DNA of 17,464 bases from CAWULT01 sp963923455 (GTDB lineage Bacteria > Acidobacteriota > Vicinamibacteria > Vicinamibacterales > UBA2999): the NCBI GenBank assembly GCA_963923455.1, contig CAWULT010000099.1:1-17464 (forward strand). The letters are read 5' to 3'. The notes beneath the pieces are model-generated. The model made no database searches. It was not told the origin of the DNA and was given only the letters and a program-made list of their open reading frames with translations. Position numbers and translations under genes: made by a program. Of the stretch, positions 6,799 to 17,464 are shown one piece after another; within the stretch, counting starts at the first letter, position 1; each line of letters starts with the position of its first letter.

Positions 6799-7094
6799 CG
6801 GGGGAAGAGCGACGGCACGCCCGGAGACGCGTGCCGGAGGCCGGCGAGCCGGCAGCCACGCTGCGCCTGCGGCGGGGAGGCGACTGCCGTGTGGTCGACC
6901 TCTCCCACGGCGGCGCGCTGATCGAGGGGCCCGTCCGTCTCGAACCGGGTCGTCAGGTGGAGTTCAGAATGGCCGGCCGCGCAAGGGAGGTCTCGGCAAC
7001 GGCCCTGGTGGTCCGCGCGGCGGTCGCGCAGGTGATGCCCGACCGCGTGACCTATCGGGCTGCGCTCAAGTTCGACCGGCTGCTCGACGTCTGA
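6780..7094 (+). CDS. PilZ-domain protein, likely c-di-GMP binding
   Basis: A 104-residue single-domain protein with the two PilZ signatures: an Arg-rich RxxxR segment (R11-R16, ERRHARRR) and D40-x-S42-x-x-G45 (DLSHGG). Both c-di-GMP contact motifs are therefore present. There is no signal peptide or membrane segment, so it is a cytoplasmic effector or adaptor. Start ATG 6780 has AGGAG (6766-6770) upstream, within the end of the pseudopilin gene. Another ATG at 6776 is in a different frame with no recognisable product. The 19-base overlap suggests translational coupling, and the context suggests control of pilus or secretion activity by c-di-GMP. Confidence 0.85.
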   Translation: MGRPQLTGEERRHARRRVPEAGEPAATLRLRRGGDCRVVDLSHGGALIEGPVRLEPGRQVEFRMAGRAREVSATALVVRAAVAQVMPDRVTYRAALKFDRLLDV

Positions 7095-7117
7095 GCCGCG
7101 AGTAAGGGCACGCACCA

Positions 7118-7135
7118 GGGCTGGCCCGCCAGCCC
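7118..7135. terminator. hairpin between convergent PilZ and STAS genes
   Basis: GGGCTGG (7118-7124) pairs perfectly with CCAGCCC (7129-7135) around a CCCG loop. It is centred in the 72-base space between two convergent genes, as expected for a bidirectional terminator. No U-tract follows on either strand, so the stopping mechanism is uncertain. Confidence 0.5.
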
Positions 7136-7166
7136 CGGCACGCAACGTCCATCGACACGCGCCGCG

Positions 7167-7505
7167 TCAGAATGACTGGAGCGCGGCATCCTCGGTGTCG
7201 TACGAGTCGAAGATGGTTGCCAGCTTCGTCAGCACGAGCAGGTCATTGAGACGCTTGGTGAGGCTGAGCAGCTTCAGGGAGCCTCCGGCTCGCTGCGTGG
7301 TGACGTGGCTCTGCACCAACTGGCCAAGGCCAGCGCTGTCGACGTAGGCCACCGCCCCCAGATCCAGCAGGATCTTCTTGCGGCCCTGCTGCAGCAGGCT
7401 CTGGATCTTGTCCTTCAACAGGACATCTGCGCCCGCGTTCAGCGTGATGTCTCCCGTCACCTTGATGATCGTCACATCCCCTGTCGTGCGTTCCTCGAGC
7501 TTCAT
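7167..7505 (-). CDS. STAS-domain protein, anti-sigma factor antagonist type
   Basis: A 112-residue protein that is a single STAS domain like SpoIIAA/RsbV. The conserved VDSAGLGQLV motif places the regulatory phospho-Ser at S57. In this family the unphosphorylated form binds an anti-sigma kinase and frees a sigma factor; phosphorylation at this Ser breaks the interaction. Start ATG (complement of 7503-7505) has a GGAGGG site just upstream. No partner anti-sigma kinase, phosphatase or sigma factor lies in the window, so the partner is unknown. The gene is divergent from the AAA+ regulator across 306 bases. Confidence 0.9.
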   Translation of the reverse strand: MKLEERTTGDVTIIKVTGDITLNAGADVLLKDKIQSLLQQGRKKILLDLGAVAYVDSAGLGQLVQSHVTTQRAGGSLKLLSLTKRLNDLLVLTKLATIFDSYDTEDAALQSF

Positions 7506-7520
7506 GCACCCTCCAGAGCC

Positions 7521-7535
7521 CCGCCGCTGCGGCGG
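7521..7535 (-). other. small GC hairpin in the STAS gene leader
   Basis: CCGCCG (7521-7526) and CGGCGG (7530-7535) pair around CTG. On the minus strand this lies just upstream of the ribosome site of the STAS gene, so it could influence translation. It is short and may be chance in GC-rich DNA. Confidence 0.3.
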
Positions 7536-7755
7536 TAAGGGAGAATCCTATCCGATCTGAGCCGTTTTCACCGATCCGCGGATCCACCGCGCCCCGGTCC
7601 GCCAGGCACCAGACCTGCGCGGTCCAGGGTAGGCCCTGCCCGGGCTGCCGCGGCCTCTCATCGCCGTAGGGCACGAACTACCCGGCAGCGCCACCGTCCG
7701 GACGGCCACTGCAAGATTCTCTGGCTCAAGTCGCCGTACCCCGCCCTGTCGCCCG

Positions 7756-7773
7756 TTGGCATCGCTCTTGGTA
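7756..7773 (+). promoter_or_regulatory. sigma54-like (-24/-12) promoter candidate
   Basis: TTGGCATCGCTCTTGGTA has GG (7758-7759) and a second G-pair (7770-7771) separated by exactly 10 bases, with TGGCA and TTG as in the TGGCAC-N5-TTGC consensus. The weak point is GG in place of the nearly invariant GC at -13/-12. It lies 38 bases before the start of the AAA+ regulator gene, on the same strand. Confidence 0.35.
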
Positions 7774-7811
7774 ATCCGCCACCCGCCGGGGCGCGTGGCA
7801 GAGGAGCGGTG

Positions 7812-9260
7812 ATGGAGCGGGAAGATGGAGCGGGGCGACCGACCGGACGCCTGGAGCAGGATCTGAGGGCCATCGTCGAAGGCCTGGGTGCACACCTGTC
7901 GGCCGCGTCTGGGCGTGGACTCGGGGCGGCCTTCGAACAGGCGCTTCAGCGCCGGCTGGCGCTCGCGCACGTCCGGCTGCGCGAGCTGCCGCCGCGCGCC
8001 CACGCCCGGCTGGTGGCTCCGACGCGGACCCCCGACGCGGTGGTGCTGCCGGTGCCGACGGCGGATCCGCGCACGCAGGCGGTGCTGGAAGCCTCGACGC
8101 AGGGGGCACGCCGGCTGACCGACGACGACCTGGAGCTGCTTCGCGCCACCGCGCACCTGGCCGGCCTCGTGCTCGAGGCCGCCCGGACGTTCGCGGCGAC
8201 TCCGGCCCGGGCGGTGACCGACGTCCGCCCGCTGGTCGGGTCGAGCCCCGCGATGGCGGACCTCCGCGCCCGCATCGAGCGGGTCGCAGCCACCGACTTC
8301 ACGGTTCTCATCGAGGGTGAGAGCGGCACGGGGAAGGAACTGGTGGCCCGGCAGATCCACGAGGCGAGCCGGCGGCGCAGCGGCCCGTTCGTCGCCGTGA
8401 ACTGCGCAGCGGTGGTCGAGACCCTGCTCGAGGCAGAACTCTTCGGCATCGAGGAGCGGACGGCCACGGGGGTTCGTGGGCGGCGGGGCAAGTTCGAGAG
8501 CGCCGACGGCGGGACGATCTTCCTCGACGAAGTGGCGGACCTGTCGGCGTCGGCCCAGGCGAAACTGCTCAGGGCCGTTCAGGATCTCGCGGTCGAGCGC
8601 GTCGGCGCGACCGGCGCCCGCCGCGTCAACACCCGGATCGTCGTCGCCACCAACAAGCCGCTCGCCGGCCTGGTCGAGCGGGGCGTCTTCCGCGCCGACC
8701 TGTTCTACCGGTTCAGCGGCGTCGAGATTCACGTGCCGCCCCTCCGGGAGCGGCCGCAGGACATCGTGGAGCTGGCGCGGCACTTCCTCGCGCGGCACGC
8801 GCACGGGCGCGACCTGACCCTCTCGCCGGCGGCCGAGGAGGCGTTGCGGCTGCACGCCTGGCCTGGCAACGTTCGCGAACTCGAACGCCTCGTCGAGCGT
8901 ACCGTCGCGCTGGCCGAAGCCGACCGCATCGACGTCGCGGACCTGCCGCCCGCGATCTGTGGCGCCTACGCCGACGTGCTGGGTCCGTCGCTGGCGGCCA
9001 ACGACTCGATGCGCGCGTGGGGCAGCCGCTATGCCCTGCTCGTCTACGAACGGTGCGGCCGCAACAAGCGCCGGACGTGTGAGCAGCTCGACATCAGCTA
9101 TCACACCCTCCAGGCGTACCTGCGCTACGCCACTCGCCAGGAGTCGTCGTACAACGGGCAGCTCCCGCGCTGGGCCCGTTCCGTCAGCGATCCCGACGGA
9201 GCGATGACGGATCTCGATGCCGACGACTCAGAACCACCCGACGCGTTGTCCATGCCATAG
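7812..9260 (+). CDS. GAF-AAA+-HTH regulator lacking the sigma54 GAFTGA motif
   Basis: A 482-residue protein built like a sigma54 enhancer-binding protein with a non-receiver sensor. The N-terminal region (about 15-127) looks like a degenerate GAF domain. The AAA+ domain (about 140-375) has Walker A GESGTGKE (169-176), Walker B GTIFLDEVAD (234-243), the FYRFSGVEIHVPPLRER segment and the sensor-II-side motif WPGNVRELERL. The C-terminal HTH is in CEQLDISYHTLQAYL. Where GAFTGA should be, after ELFG, the sequence reads IEERTATGVRG (codons about 8448-8480), so the loop that touches sigma54 is altered. It may activate by a different mode or act without sigma54. Start ATG 7812 follows GAGGAG (7801-7806); the adjacent GTG 7809 is less well spaced. 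An acidic tail follows the HTH. Confidence 0.9.
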   Translation: MEREDGAGRPTGRLEQDLRAIVEGLGAHLSAASGRGLGAAFEQALQRRLALAHVRLRELPPRAHARLVAPTRTPDAVVLPVPTADPRTQAVLEASTQGARRLTDDDLELLRATAHLAGLVLEAARTFAATPARAVTDVRPLVGSSPAMADLRARIERVAATDFTVLIEGESGTGKELVARQIHEASRRRSGPFVAVNCAAVVETLLEAELFGIEERTATGVRGRRGKFESADGGTIFLDEVADLSASAQAKLLRAVQDLAVERVGATGARRVNTRIVVATNKPLAGLVERGVFRADLFYRFSGVEIHVPPLRERPQDIVELARHFLARHAHGRDLTLSPAAEEALRLHAWPGNVRELERLVERTVALAEADRIDVADLPPAICGAYADVLGPSLAANDSMRAWGSRYALLVYERCGRNKRRTCEQLDISYHTLQAYLRYATRQESSYNGQLPRWARSVSDPDGAMTDLDADDSEPPDALSMP

Positions 9261-9265
9261 GCAAG

Positions 9266-9279
9266 GGCGGCCGACCGCC
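9266..9279 (+). terminator. short hairpin directly after the AAA+ regulator gene
   Basis: GGCGG (9266-9270) pairs with CCGCC (9275-9279) around CCGA, with flanking GCA/TGC that could extend the stem past a bulge. It begins 6 bases after the stop codon. There is no U-tract, so terminator function is tentative. Confidence 0.3.
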
Positions 9280-9325
9280 TGCGTCACGAGCCCCACGCCG
9301 CACGCCCCAACGCGGTCCATGCGCC

Positions 9326-9354
9326 TTGACCATGCGGAGGGTGCATAGTACCGT
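9326..9354 (+). promoter_or_regulatory. possible sigma70 promoter for the gcv operon
   Basis: TTGACC (9326-9331) matches the -35 consensus at five of six positions. At 17-base spacing the -10 would be TACCGT (9349-9354), which is poor. CATAGT and TAGTAC nearby are more AT-rich but too close. The 171-base gap before gcvT has no recognisable glycine-riboswitch core. Confidence 0.3.
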
Positions 9355-9431
9355 CTGATCCGGCCCGGGGCGGTTCGGACGAGCCTCCCGCGAGAGCGCT
9401 GCACACCACTGCCAAGGTCCCTGCGTCATTC

Positions 9432-10562
<1,131 letters not shown>

Positions 10563-10579
10563 TCGCACACGGAGCCTCC

Positions 10580-10954
10580 ATGTCCCTTCCCGCCGACCTC
10601 CGGTACACGAAAGATCACGAGTGGGTGCGCCTCACCGGCGACACCGCCGAAGTGGGGATCACCGACTTCGCGCAACAGCAGCTCGGGGACGTGGTGTACG
10701 TCGACCTGCCGGCCGTGGGGGCGGCGGTGACGGCCGGTGCTGCGTTCGGGACAATCGAGTCCGTGAAGGCCGTCTCGGAGCTCTTCGCGCCCTTGAGCGG
10801 GGTGGTCACGGCGCTCAACCCGGCGGTGAAGGACAAGCCGGAGGTCGTCAACACCGACCCGTACGGGGCGTGGCTCATCAAGCTGAAGGTGTCCGACCCG
10901 GCCGAGGCGGCAGGCCTGCTCGACGCCGACGCCTACGCCGGCCTGACCAGGTGA
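10580..10954 (+). CDS. gcvH: glycine cleavage system H protein (lipoyl carrier)
   Basis: A 124-residue lipoyl-domain protein that shuttles the aminomethyl intermediate between the P, T and L proteins. The lipoylation site is K63 in IESVKAVSEL. The start YTKDHEWVR and the VNTDPYG segment are diagnostic. ATG 10580 has a GGAG site (10571-10574) 5 bases upstream. The stop TGA overlaps a GTG that could start gcvP. Confidence 0.97.
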   Translation: MSLPADLRYTKDHEWVRLTGDTAEVGITDFAQQQLGDVVYVDLPAVGAAVTAGAAFGTIESVKAVSELFAPLSGVVTALNPAVKDKPEVVNTDPYGAWLIKLKVSDPAEAAGLLDADAYAGLTR

Positions 10955-10956
10955 GC

Positions 10957-13821
<2,865 letters not shown>

Positions 13822-13834
13822 GGCCCCACACGCG

Positions 13835-15415
13835 ATGCGCATCCTGAACACTGCCCAGATGCGGGAGGCCGATCGGCGCTCCATCGACGAACTGGGGATC
13901 CCGTCCCTGGTCCTGATGGAGAACGCGGGGCGGCAGGTGGTCGCCGCCATCGAAGCGTCGTTCGACGCACAGCTGTCGGGCCGCGTGGCCGTGCTGTGCG
14001 GGCGCGGCAACAACGGCGGCGACGGCTTCGTCGTGGCTCGCACGCTGCTGCAGCGCGGGGTGGACGCCGCGGTCTTCGTGGTCGGCGCCATCGCCGAGGT
14101 CCGCGGCGACGCGCGAGTCAACCTGGAGATTCTCGGCCGGCTGGGCGTCACCGCCGTCGAGATCAACGACGCGCAGAGCTGGGAGCTCCACTCGTCGGAG
14201 ATCGCACGGTGCGCGCTCATCGTCGACGCGATCGTCGGCACCGGCTTCTCCTCGCGTCTCGGCGGGCTGCTCGAGACCGTCGTCGCCGACATCAACGCGT
14301 TCGGCATTCCCGTCGTCGCCGTGGACCTGCCGAGCGGGATGTCGGCTGATTCACCGGTGCCCCCCGGGGCCTGCATCGACGCCTCGATGACGGTGACCCT
14401 GGCGGCGCTGAAGCTGCCGCTCGTGCTGCCCCCCGGCGAGGACCTGGCCGGCGACGTCGTCATCGCGGATATCGGCATCCCCCACGAAGTGGTCGACTCG
14501 GTCGAGGGCCGCTACGTCGAGCTGCTGACCCCCGAGCACCTGCGCATCAACGTGAGCCCACGGCCGGCCGACTCGCACAAGGGCGACTTCGGCCGCGTCG
14601 CGGTCGTCGCCGGCTCGCGCGGCAAGACCGGCGCGGCGTATCTCGCCGCGATGGGCGCGCTGCGGTCCGGCGCCGGGCTCGTCACGGTGGGCACGCCGGC
14701 CTCGTGCCTGCCGGCGGTCGCCTCGCTCGGCCCCGAGTACATGACCGAGGCCCTGTTCGAGTCGGACGGCGGCCTGGTCGAAGACGCGGCGCGGCAGGTA
14801 CTCGAGCTGGCGCACGACGTCATCGTCTGCGGGCCTGGCCTGGGCCGGCGCCCAGAGGCACTGGCGTTCGTCCGCGCGCTCGTGCAGCGGGCCCCCGTCC
14901 CGCTCGTGCTCGACGCCGACGCCATCACACTGCTCGCCGAGGATCCCGGGGTGCTGGTGGGCCGCGAGGAGCGCGAGATCATCATCACGCCGCATCCCGG
15001 GGAAATGGCGCGGCTGATCGGTCGCGCCATCGAGGAGGTCCAGGCCCACCGCATCGACGTGGCGTGCGACTTCGCGACGGCCCACCGGGTCACGGTGGTC
15101 CTCAAGGGGCACCGGACGATCATCGCCACCCCCGAAGGCCGCGCGTTCATCAACCCGACCGGCAACCCGGGAATGGCCACGGGCGGGACGGGCGACGTGC
15201 TCGCCGGCATGATTGGCGCGTGGCTCGCCCAGCTGCTCGACGCCGAGGCGGCCTGCCGACTCGCGGTGTTCCTGCACGGCAGTGCCGGCGACCTCGCCGC
15301 CGCCGCCGAGGGCCAGGTCGCGATGATCGCCGGCGACCTGCTGCGTCACATCGGCCCGGCCCTCCGGCGGCTGACGGAAGGCCCCGATCGCCAGCCCCGC
15401 CCCGAGAAGGCCTGA
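13835..15415 (+). CDS. nnr: bifunctional NAD(P)H-hydrate repair enzyme Nnr (epimerase plus dehydratase)
   Basis: Repairs hydrated NADH/NADPH: the N-terminal YjeF_N domain (about 1-215) epimerises R-NAD(P)HX and the C-terminal ribokinase-like domain (about 230-510) dehydrates S-NAD(P)HX using ADP or ATP. The protein is 526 residues, close to the usual fused form. Motifs are LMENAG (27-32), GRGNNGGDG (56-64), VDLPSGM, HKGDFGRV, TPHPGEMARL and the ATGGTGDVLAG loop with catalytic-type D454. ATG 13835 has only a weak GAGG far upstream. tsaE follows after 2 bases, an adjacency also seen in E. coli (yjeF-yjeE). Confidence 0.96.
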   Translation: MRILNTAQMREADRRSIDELGIPSLVLMENAGRQVVAAIEASFDAQLSGRVAVLCGRGNNGGDGFVVARTLLQRGVDAAVFVVGAIAEVRGDARVNLEILGRLGVTAVEINDAQSWELHSSEIARCALIVDAIVGTGFSSRLGGLLETVVADINAFGIPVVAVDLPSGMSADSPVPPGACIDASMTVTLAALKLPLVLPPGEDLAGDVVIADIGIPHEVVDSVEGRYVELLTPEHLRINVSPRPADSHKGDFGRVAVVAGSRGKTGAAYLAAMGALRSGAGLVTVGTPASCLPAVASLGPEYMTEALFESDGGLVEDAARQVLELAHDVIVCGPGLGRRPEALAFVRALVQRAPVPLVLDADAITLLAEDPGVLVGREEREIIITPHPGEMARLIGRAIEEVQAHRIDVACDFATAHRVTVVLKGHRTIIATPEGRAFINPTGNPGMATGGTGDVLAGMIGAWLAQLLDAEAACRLAVFLHGSAGDLAAAAEGQVAMIAGDLLRHIGPALRRLTEGPDRQPRPEKA

Positions 15416-15417
15416 CC

Positions 15418-15882
15418 GTGGCCCCGGAGGGTGCCTCCCGGGCGCCGGAGATCGACGGCAGTTTCACGTCGCGCTCGGAAGAGGAGACCGAGCACCTCGC
15501 CACAGCGGTGGCCGCGCGCCTGCGGCCCGGGGACGTGCTGCTGCTGAGCGGCAACCTCGGAGCCGGGAAGACCGCGTTCGTGCGCGGCCTGGCCGCCGGC
15601 CTCGGCCTGGATCCCGAGACGGTCAGCAGTCCGACGTTCGCGCTGGTTCACGAGTACCGGGGCGGGCGCCTGCCGCTCCTCCACGTCGACCTGTACCGGC
15701 TGGAGCGGGCCGACGCGGAGGACCTCGGGCTGGACGAACTGGGCGCGGCGGACGGCGTGCTGGCCATCGAATGGCCCGACCGCCTGGCGCACGTACCCGC
15801 CGTGCCGATTCGCGTCACGCTCGAGGCGCTCGACGACTCGACCCGCCGGATCACGATCCGGCGCGATTACTCCATCCGGTAG
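15418..15882 (+). CDS. tsaE: tRNA t6A37 threonylcarbamoyladenosine synthesis ATPase TsaE
   Basis: Small P-loop ATPase (154 residues) that works with TsaB, TsaC and TsaD to make the t6A modification on ANN-decoding tRNAs. Walker A GNLGAGKT is at 45-52. The SSPTFALVHEY, HVDLYRL and IEWPDR motifs are diagnostic. The start is GTG 15418, with GAAGG (15406-15410) 7 bases upstream; no ATG gives a complete domain. The N-terminal extension of about 14 residues is poorly conserved. Its 3' end overlaps the 3' end of guaB by 16 bp. Confidence 0.95.
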   Translation: MAPEGASRAPEIDGSFTSRSEEETEHLATAVAARLRPGDVLLLSGNLGAGKTAFVRGLAAGLGLDPETVSSPTFALVHEYRGGRLPLLHVDLYRLERADAEDLGLDELGAADGVLAIEWPDRLAHVPAVPIRVTLEALDDSTRRITIRRDYSIR

Positions 15883-17390
15883 TTCGGAGCTTCCTTCGTG
15901 ATGGTCACGTCGTGGACGTGGCTCTCGCGCACGCCCGCCGGGGTGATCCGGATGACCCGGGCCTTGCGCTGCAGTTCGGGAATCGTCGCGGCACCGCAGT
16001 ACCCCATGCCCGCACGCAAGCCGCCCATCAGCTGATGGATCACCGCCGACGCGGAGCCCTTGTGCGCGACGCGGCCCTCGATGCCCTCGGGGACCAGCTT
16101 GTGGGCCGCGCGGCCGCCCTCGAGATCGAACTCGTCCTGGAAGTAGCGGTCGCGGCTGCCGCGCCGCATCGCGCCGATCGATCCCATCCCGCGATATTCC
16201 TTGTACTGCCGGCCCTGCAGCAGGATCAGCTCACCCGGGCTCTCGTCCGTCCCGGCGAACAGGTTCCCGAGCATCGTCGCGCTGGCGCCGACCGCCAGCG
16301 CCTTCACGATGTCGCCGGAGTAGCGGATGCCGCCGTCGGCGATGATCGGCACGCCTCGGGTCGCCGCCGCGCGGGAGCACTCCAGGATCGAGCTGATCAT
16401 CGGGACGCCGATGCCGGCCACGACGCGCGTCGTGCAGATCGAACCCGCGCCAATGCCCACCTTGACGGCATCGACGCCGGCGTCGATGAGCGCCAGGGTC
16501 GCCTCGGCGGTCGCCACGTTGCCCGCGACGAGGTCGGTGTTCGGGAACTCACGGCGGATCCGCGCCACCATGTCGATCACACCCTGCGAGTGGCCGTGCG
16601 CGGTGTCGACGACGAGCACGTCGACGCCGGCCGCCACGAGGGCCTGGGCGCGCTCGACCGCGTCCTTCGACGTGCCGATGGCAGCGCCACACCGAAGGCG
16701 TCCGAGCGCGTCCTTGCAGGCGTCCGGGTACTTGATGGCCTTCTGGATGTCCTTGACGGTGATGAGCCCCTTCAGCCGGAAATCCCTGTCCACGACCAGG
16801 AGCTTCTCGACCTTGTGCTTGTGCAGGATCTTGCGAGCCTCGTCGAGCGTCGTGCCGATGGGCACGGTGAACAGCGGGTCGCGGGTCATGATCTCGGCGA
16901 TCGGCCGGTTGACGTTCGTCTCGAACCGGAGATCCCGGTTGGTCAGGATGCCCACCAGCCGGCCTTCCTTGCTGCCGTCCTCGGTGATGGGCACGCCCGA
17001 GATCCGGTAGTTCTTCATCAGGTCGAGCGCCTCGTAGATCAGGTTCGACGGCGCCAGCGTGATCGGATTGACGATCATGCCGCTCTCGGACCGCTTGACC
17101 CGATCGACCTCGGCCGCCTGTTCGTGAATGGCCAGGTTCTTGTGGATGATGCCGATGCCGCCGAGCTGGGCCATCGCGATCGCGAGGCCCGACTCGGTCA
17201 CGGTGTCCATCGCCGCGCTGAGAATCGGGACGTTCAACCGGATGTTCCGGGTGAACTGCGACGACACGTCCACCTGCGTGGGGAGCACGGTCGAGTGCTG
17301 CGGCACGAGGAGCACGTCGTCGAAGGTCAGCGCCGTTGCGAATCCCGTGTCGGTGGAGGAGAGCAGCGGAGCGCTGGTCGTGGCTTCCAT
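15867..17390 (-). CDS. guaB: inosine-5'-monophosphate dehydrogenase
   Basis: Oxidises IMP to XMP with NAD, the committed step of GMP synthesis. The chosen 507-residue form starts at the ATG complementary to 17388-17390, which has a GAGG site 5 bases upstream; an ATG at 17417 would add nine residues but has no ribosome site. Motifs are LTFDDVLLVP, SAAMDTVTE, a CBS-domain pair (about 105-225), the catalytic loop GIGAGSICTTR with C319, IADGGIRYSGD and the flap YRGMGSIGAM. The C-terminus ends in NYRME. The gene is convergent with tsaE. Confidence 0.97.
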   Translation of the reverse strand: MEATTSAPLLSSTDTGFATALTFDDVLLVPQHSTVLPTQVDVSSQFTRNIRLNVPILSAAMDTVTESGLAIAMAQLGGIGIIHKNLAIHEQAAEVDRVKRSESGMIVNPITLAPSNLIYEALDLMKNYRISGVPITEDGSKEGRLVGILTNRDLRFETNVNRPIAEIMTRDPLFTVPIGTTLDEARKILHKHKVEKLLVVDRDFRLKGLITVKDIQKAIKYPDACKDALGRLRCGAAIGTSKDAVERAQALVAAGVDVLVVDTAHGHSQGVIDMVARIRREFPNTDLVAGNVATAEATLALIDAGVDAVKVGIGAGSICTTRVVAGIGVPMISSILECSRAAATRGVPIIADGGIRYSGDIVKALAVGASATMLGNLFAGTDESPGELILLQGRQYKEYRGMGSIGAMRRGSRDRYFQDEFDLEGGRAAHKLVPEGIEGRVAHKGSASAVIHQLMGGLRAGMGYCGAATIPELQRKARVIRITPAGVRESHVHDVTITKEAPNYRME

Positions 17391-17419
17391 GACAACCTCG
17401 TCTGAACCCTGATGCACGA

Positions 17420-17441
17420 AAGGCCGACATCCGTCGGCCTT
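17420..17441 (-). other. perfect 9-bp hairpin upstream of guaB
   Basis: AAGGCCGAC (17420-17428) and GTCGGCCTT (17433-17441) pair perfectly around ATCC. It lies 30-51 bases before the guaB start, inside the probable leader or at the end of a gene beyond the window. On the minus strand three Ts start the 3' flank, which is a weak terminator tail. A possible -10 (TAACAA, minus strand near 17450-17455) would put the hairpin at the very 5' end of the guaB transcript. Confidence 0.5.
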
Positions 17442-17464
17442 CCTGCTGTTGTTACGCGGCGGTC

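Larger units (their letters stand above)
7506..7811. other. divergent intergenic region between STAS gene and AAA+ regulator
   Basis: The 306 bases contain the leaders of both genes. On the STAS side are its ribosome site and a small GC hairpin (7521-7535). On the regulator side are a sigma54-like site (7756-7773) and a GAGGAG ribosome site (7801-7806). The middle shows no open frame with recognisable protein character and no RNA gene. Confidence 0.55.

Noticed and set aside
9261..9431. Possible glycine riboswitch before gcvT
   Set aside because: The conserved aptamer cores are not found in this 171-base gap.
15771..17405. Long plus-strand open frame opposite guaB
   Set aside because: It is a shadow of the well-supported guaB gene, rich in Arg/His/Asp, with no domain.

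Overview
The window is GC-rich bacterial chromosome, densely packed with genes that use high-GC3 codons. I see no insertion sequence, phage gene, CRISPR array or tRNA. The gene set and protein sequences look like a GC-rich Acidobacteriota of the Vicinamibacteria type. That placement is inferred from overall protein character and is not proven by any one marker.

Layout. (1) Positions 1-2845 hold the 3' part of an HtrA/DegP-type serine protease, followed 2 bases later by a sigma54-type response regulator of the NtrC/NtrX class. (2) Positions 2919-3347 hold a complete type A RNase P RNA gene (rnpB). Only 18 bases separate it from a gene for an exported amidohydrolase, which is followed by an NAD-dependent sugar-nucleotide epimerase. 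(3) A 389-bp gap with a strong hairpin precedes a compact group: a secreted ComEA-like helix-hairpin-helix protein, a GspH/FimT-like pseudopilin and a PilZ-domain protein. (4) Converging on this group from the minus strand is a STAS-domain protein (anti-sigma factor antagonist type). Divergent from the STAS gene is a GAF-AAA+-HTH regulator whose AAA+ domain lacks the sigma54-contacting GAFTGA motif. (5) Positions 9432-15882 form a tight five-gene run: gcvT, gcvH, gcvP (full-length single-chain P protein), nnr (NAD(P)H-hydrate repair) and tsaE (tRNA t6A synthesis ATPase). (6) guaB (IMP dehydrogenase) lies on the minus strand, and its 3' end overlaps that of tsaE by 16 bp.

How the genes work together. 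GcvT, GcvH and GcvP are three of the four glycine cleavage proteins. The fourth, lipoamide dehydrogenase, is not in the window. Nnr repairs damaged NAD(P)H, and TsaE supports t6A modification of tRNA. The protease and regulator pair suggests envelope-stress or nitrogen/sigma54 signalling. ComEA, pseudopilin and PilZ suggest a DNA-uptake or type IV pilus / type II secretion accessory locus under c-di-GMP influence.

Most of the window is well-known housekeeping content, and I do not see a convincing new multi-gene system. The points most worth a second look are: the pseudopilin frame with no usable start codon and a strong hairpin over its leader; the AAA+ regulator without GAFTGA, preceded by a sigma54-like promoter; the RNase P RNA that runs almost directly into a coding sequence; and the GGC in place of the usual GGU at the tRNA-CCA-binding loop of that RNA.
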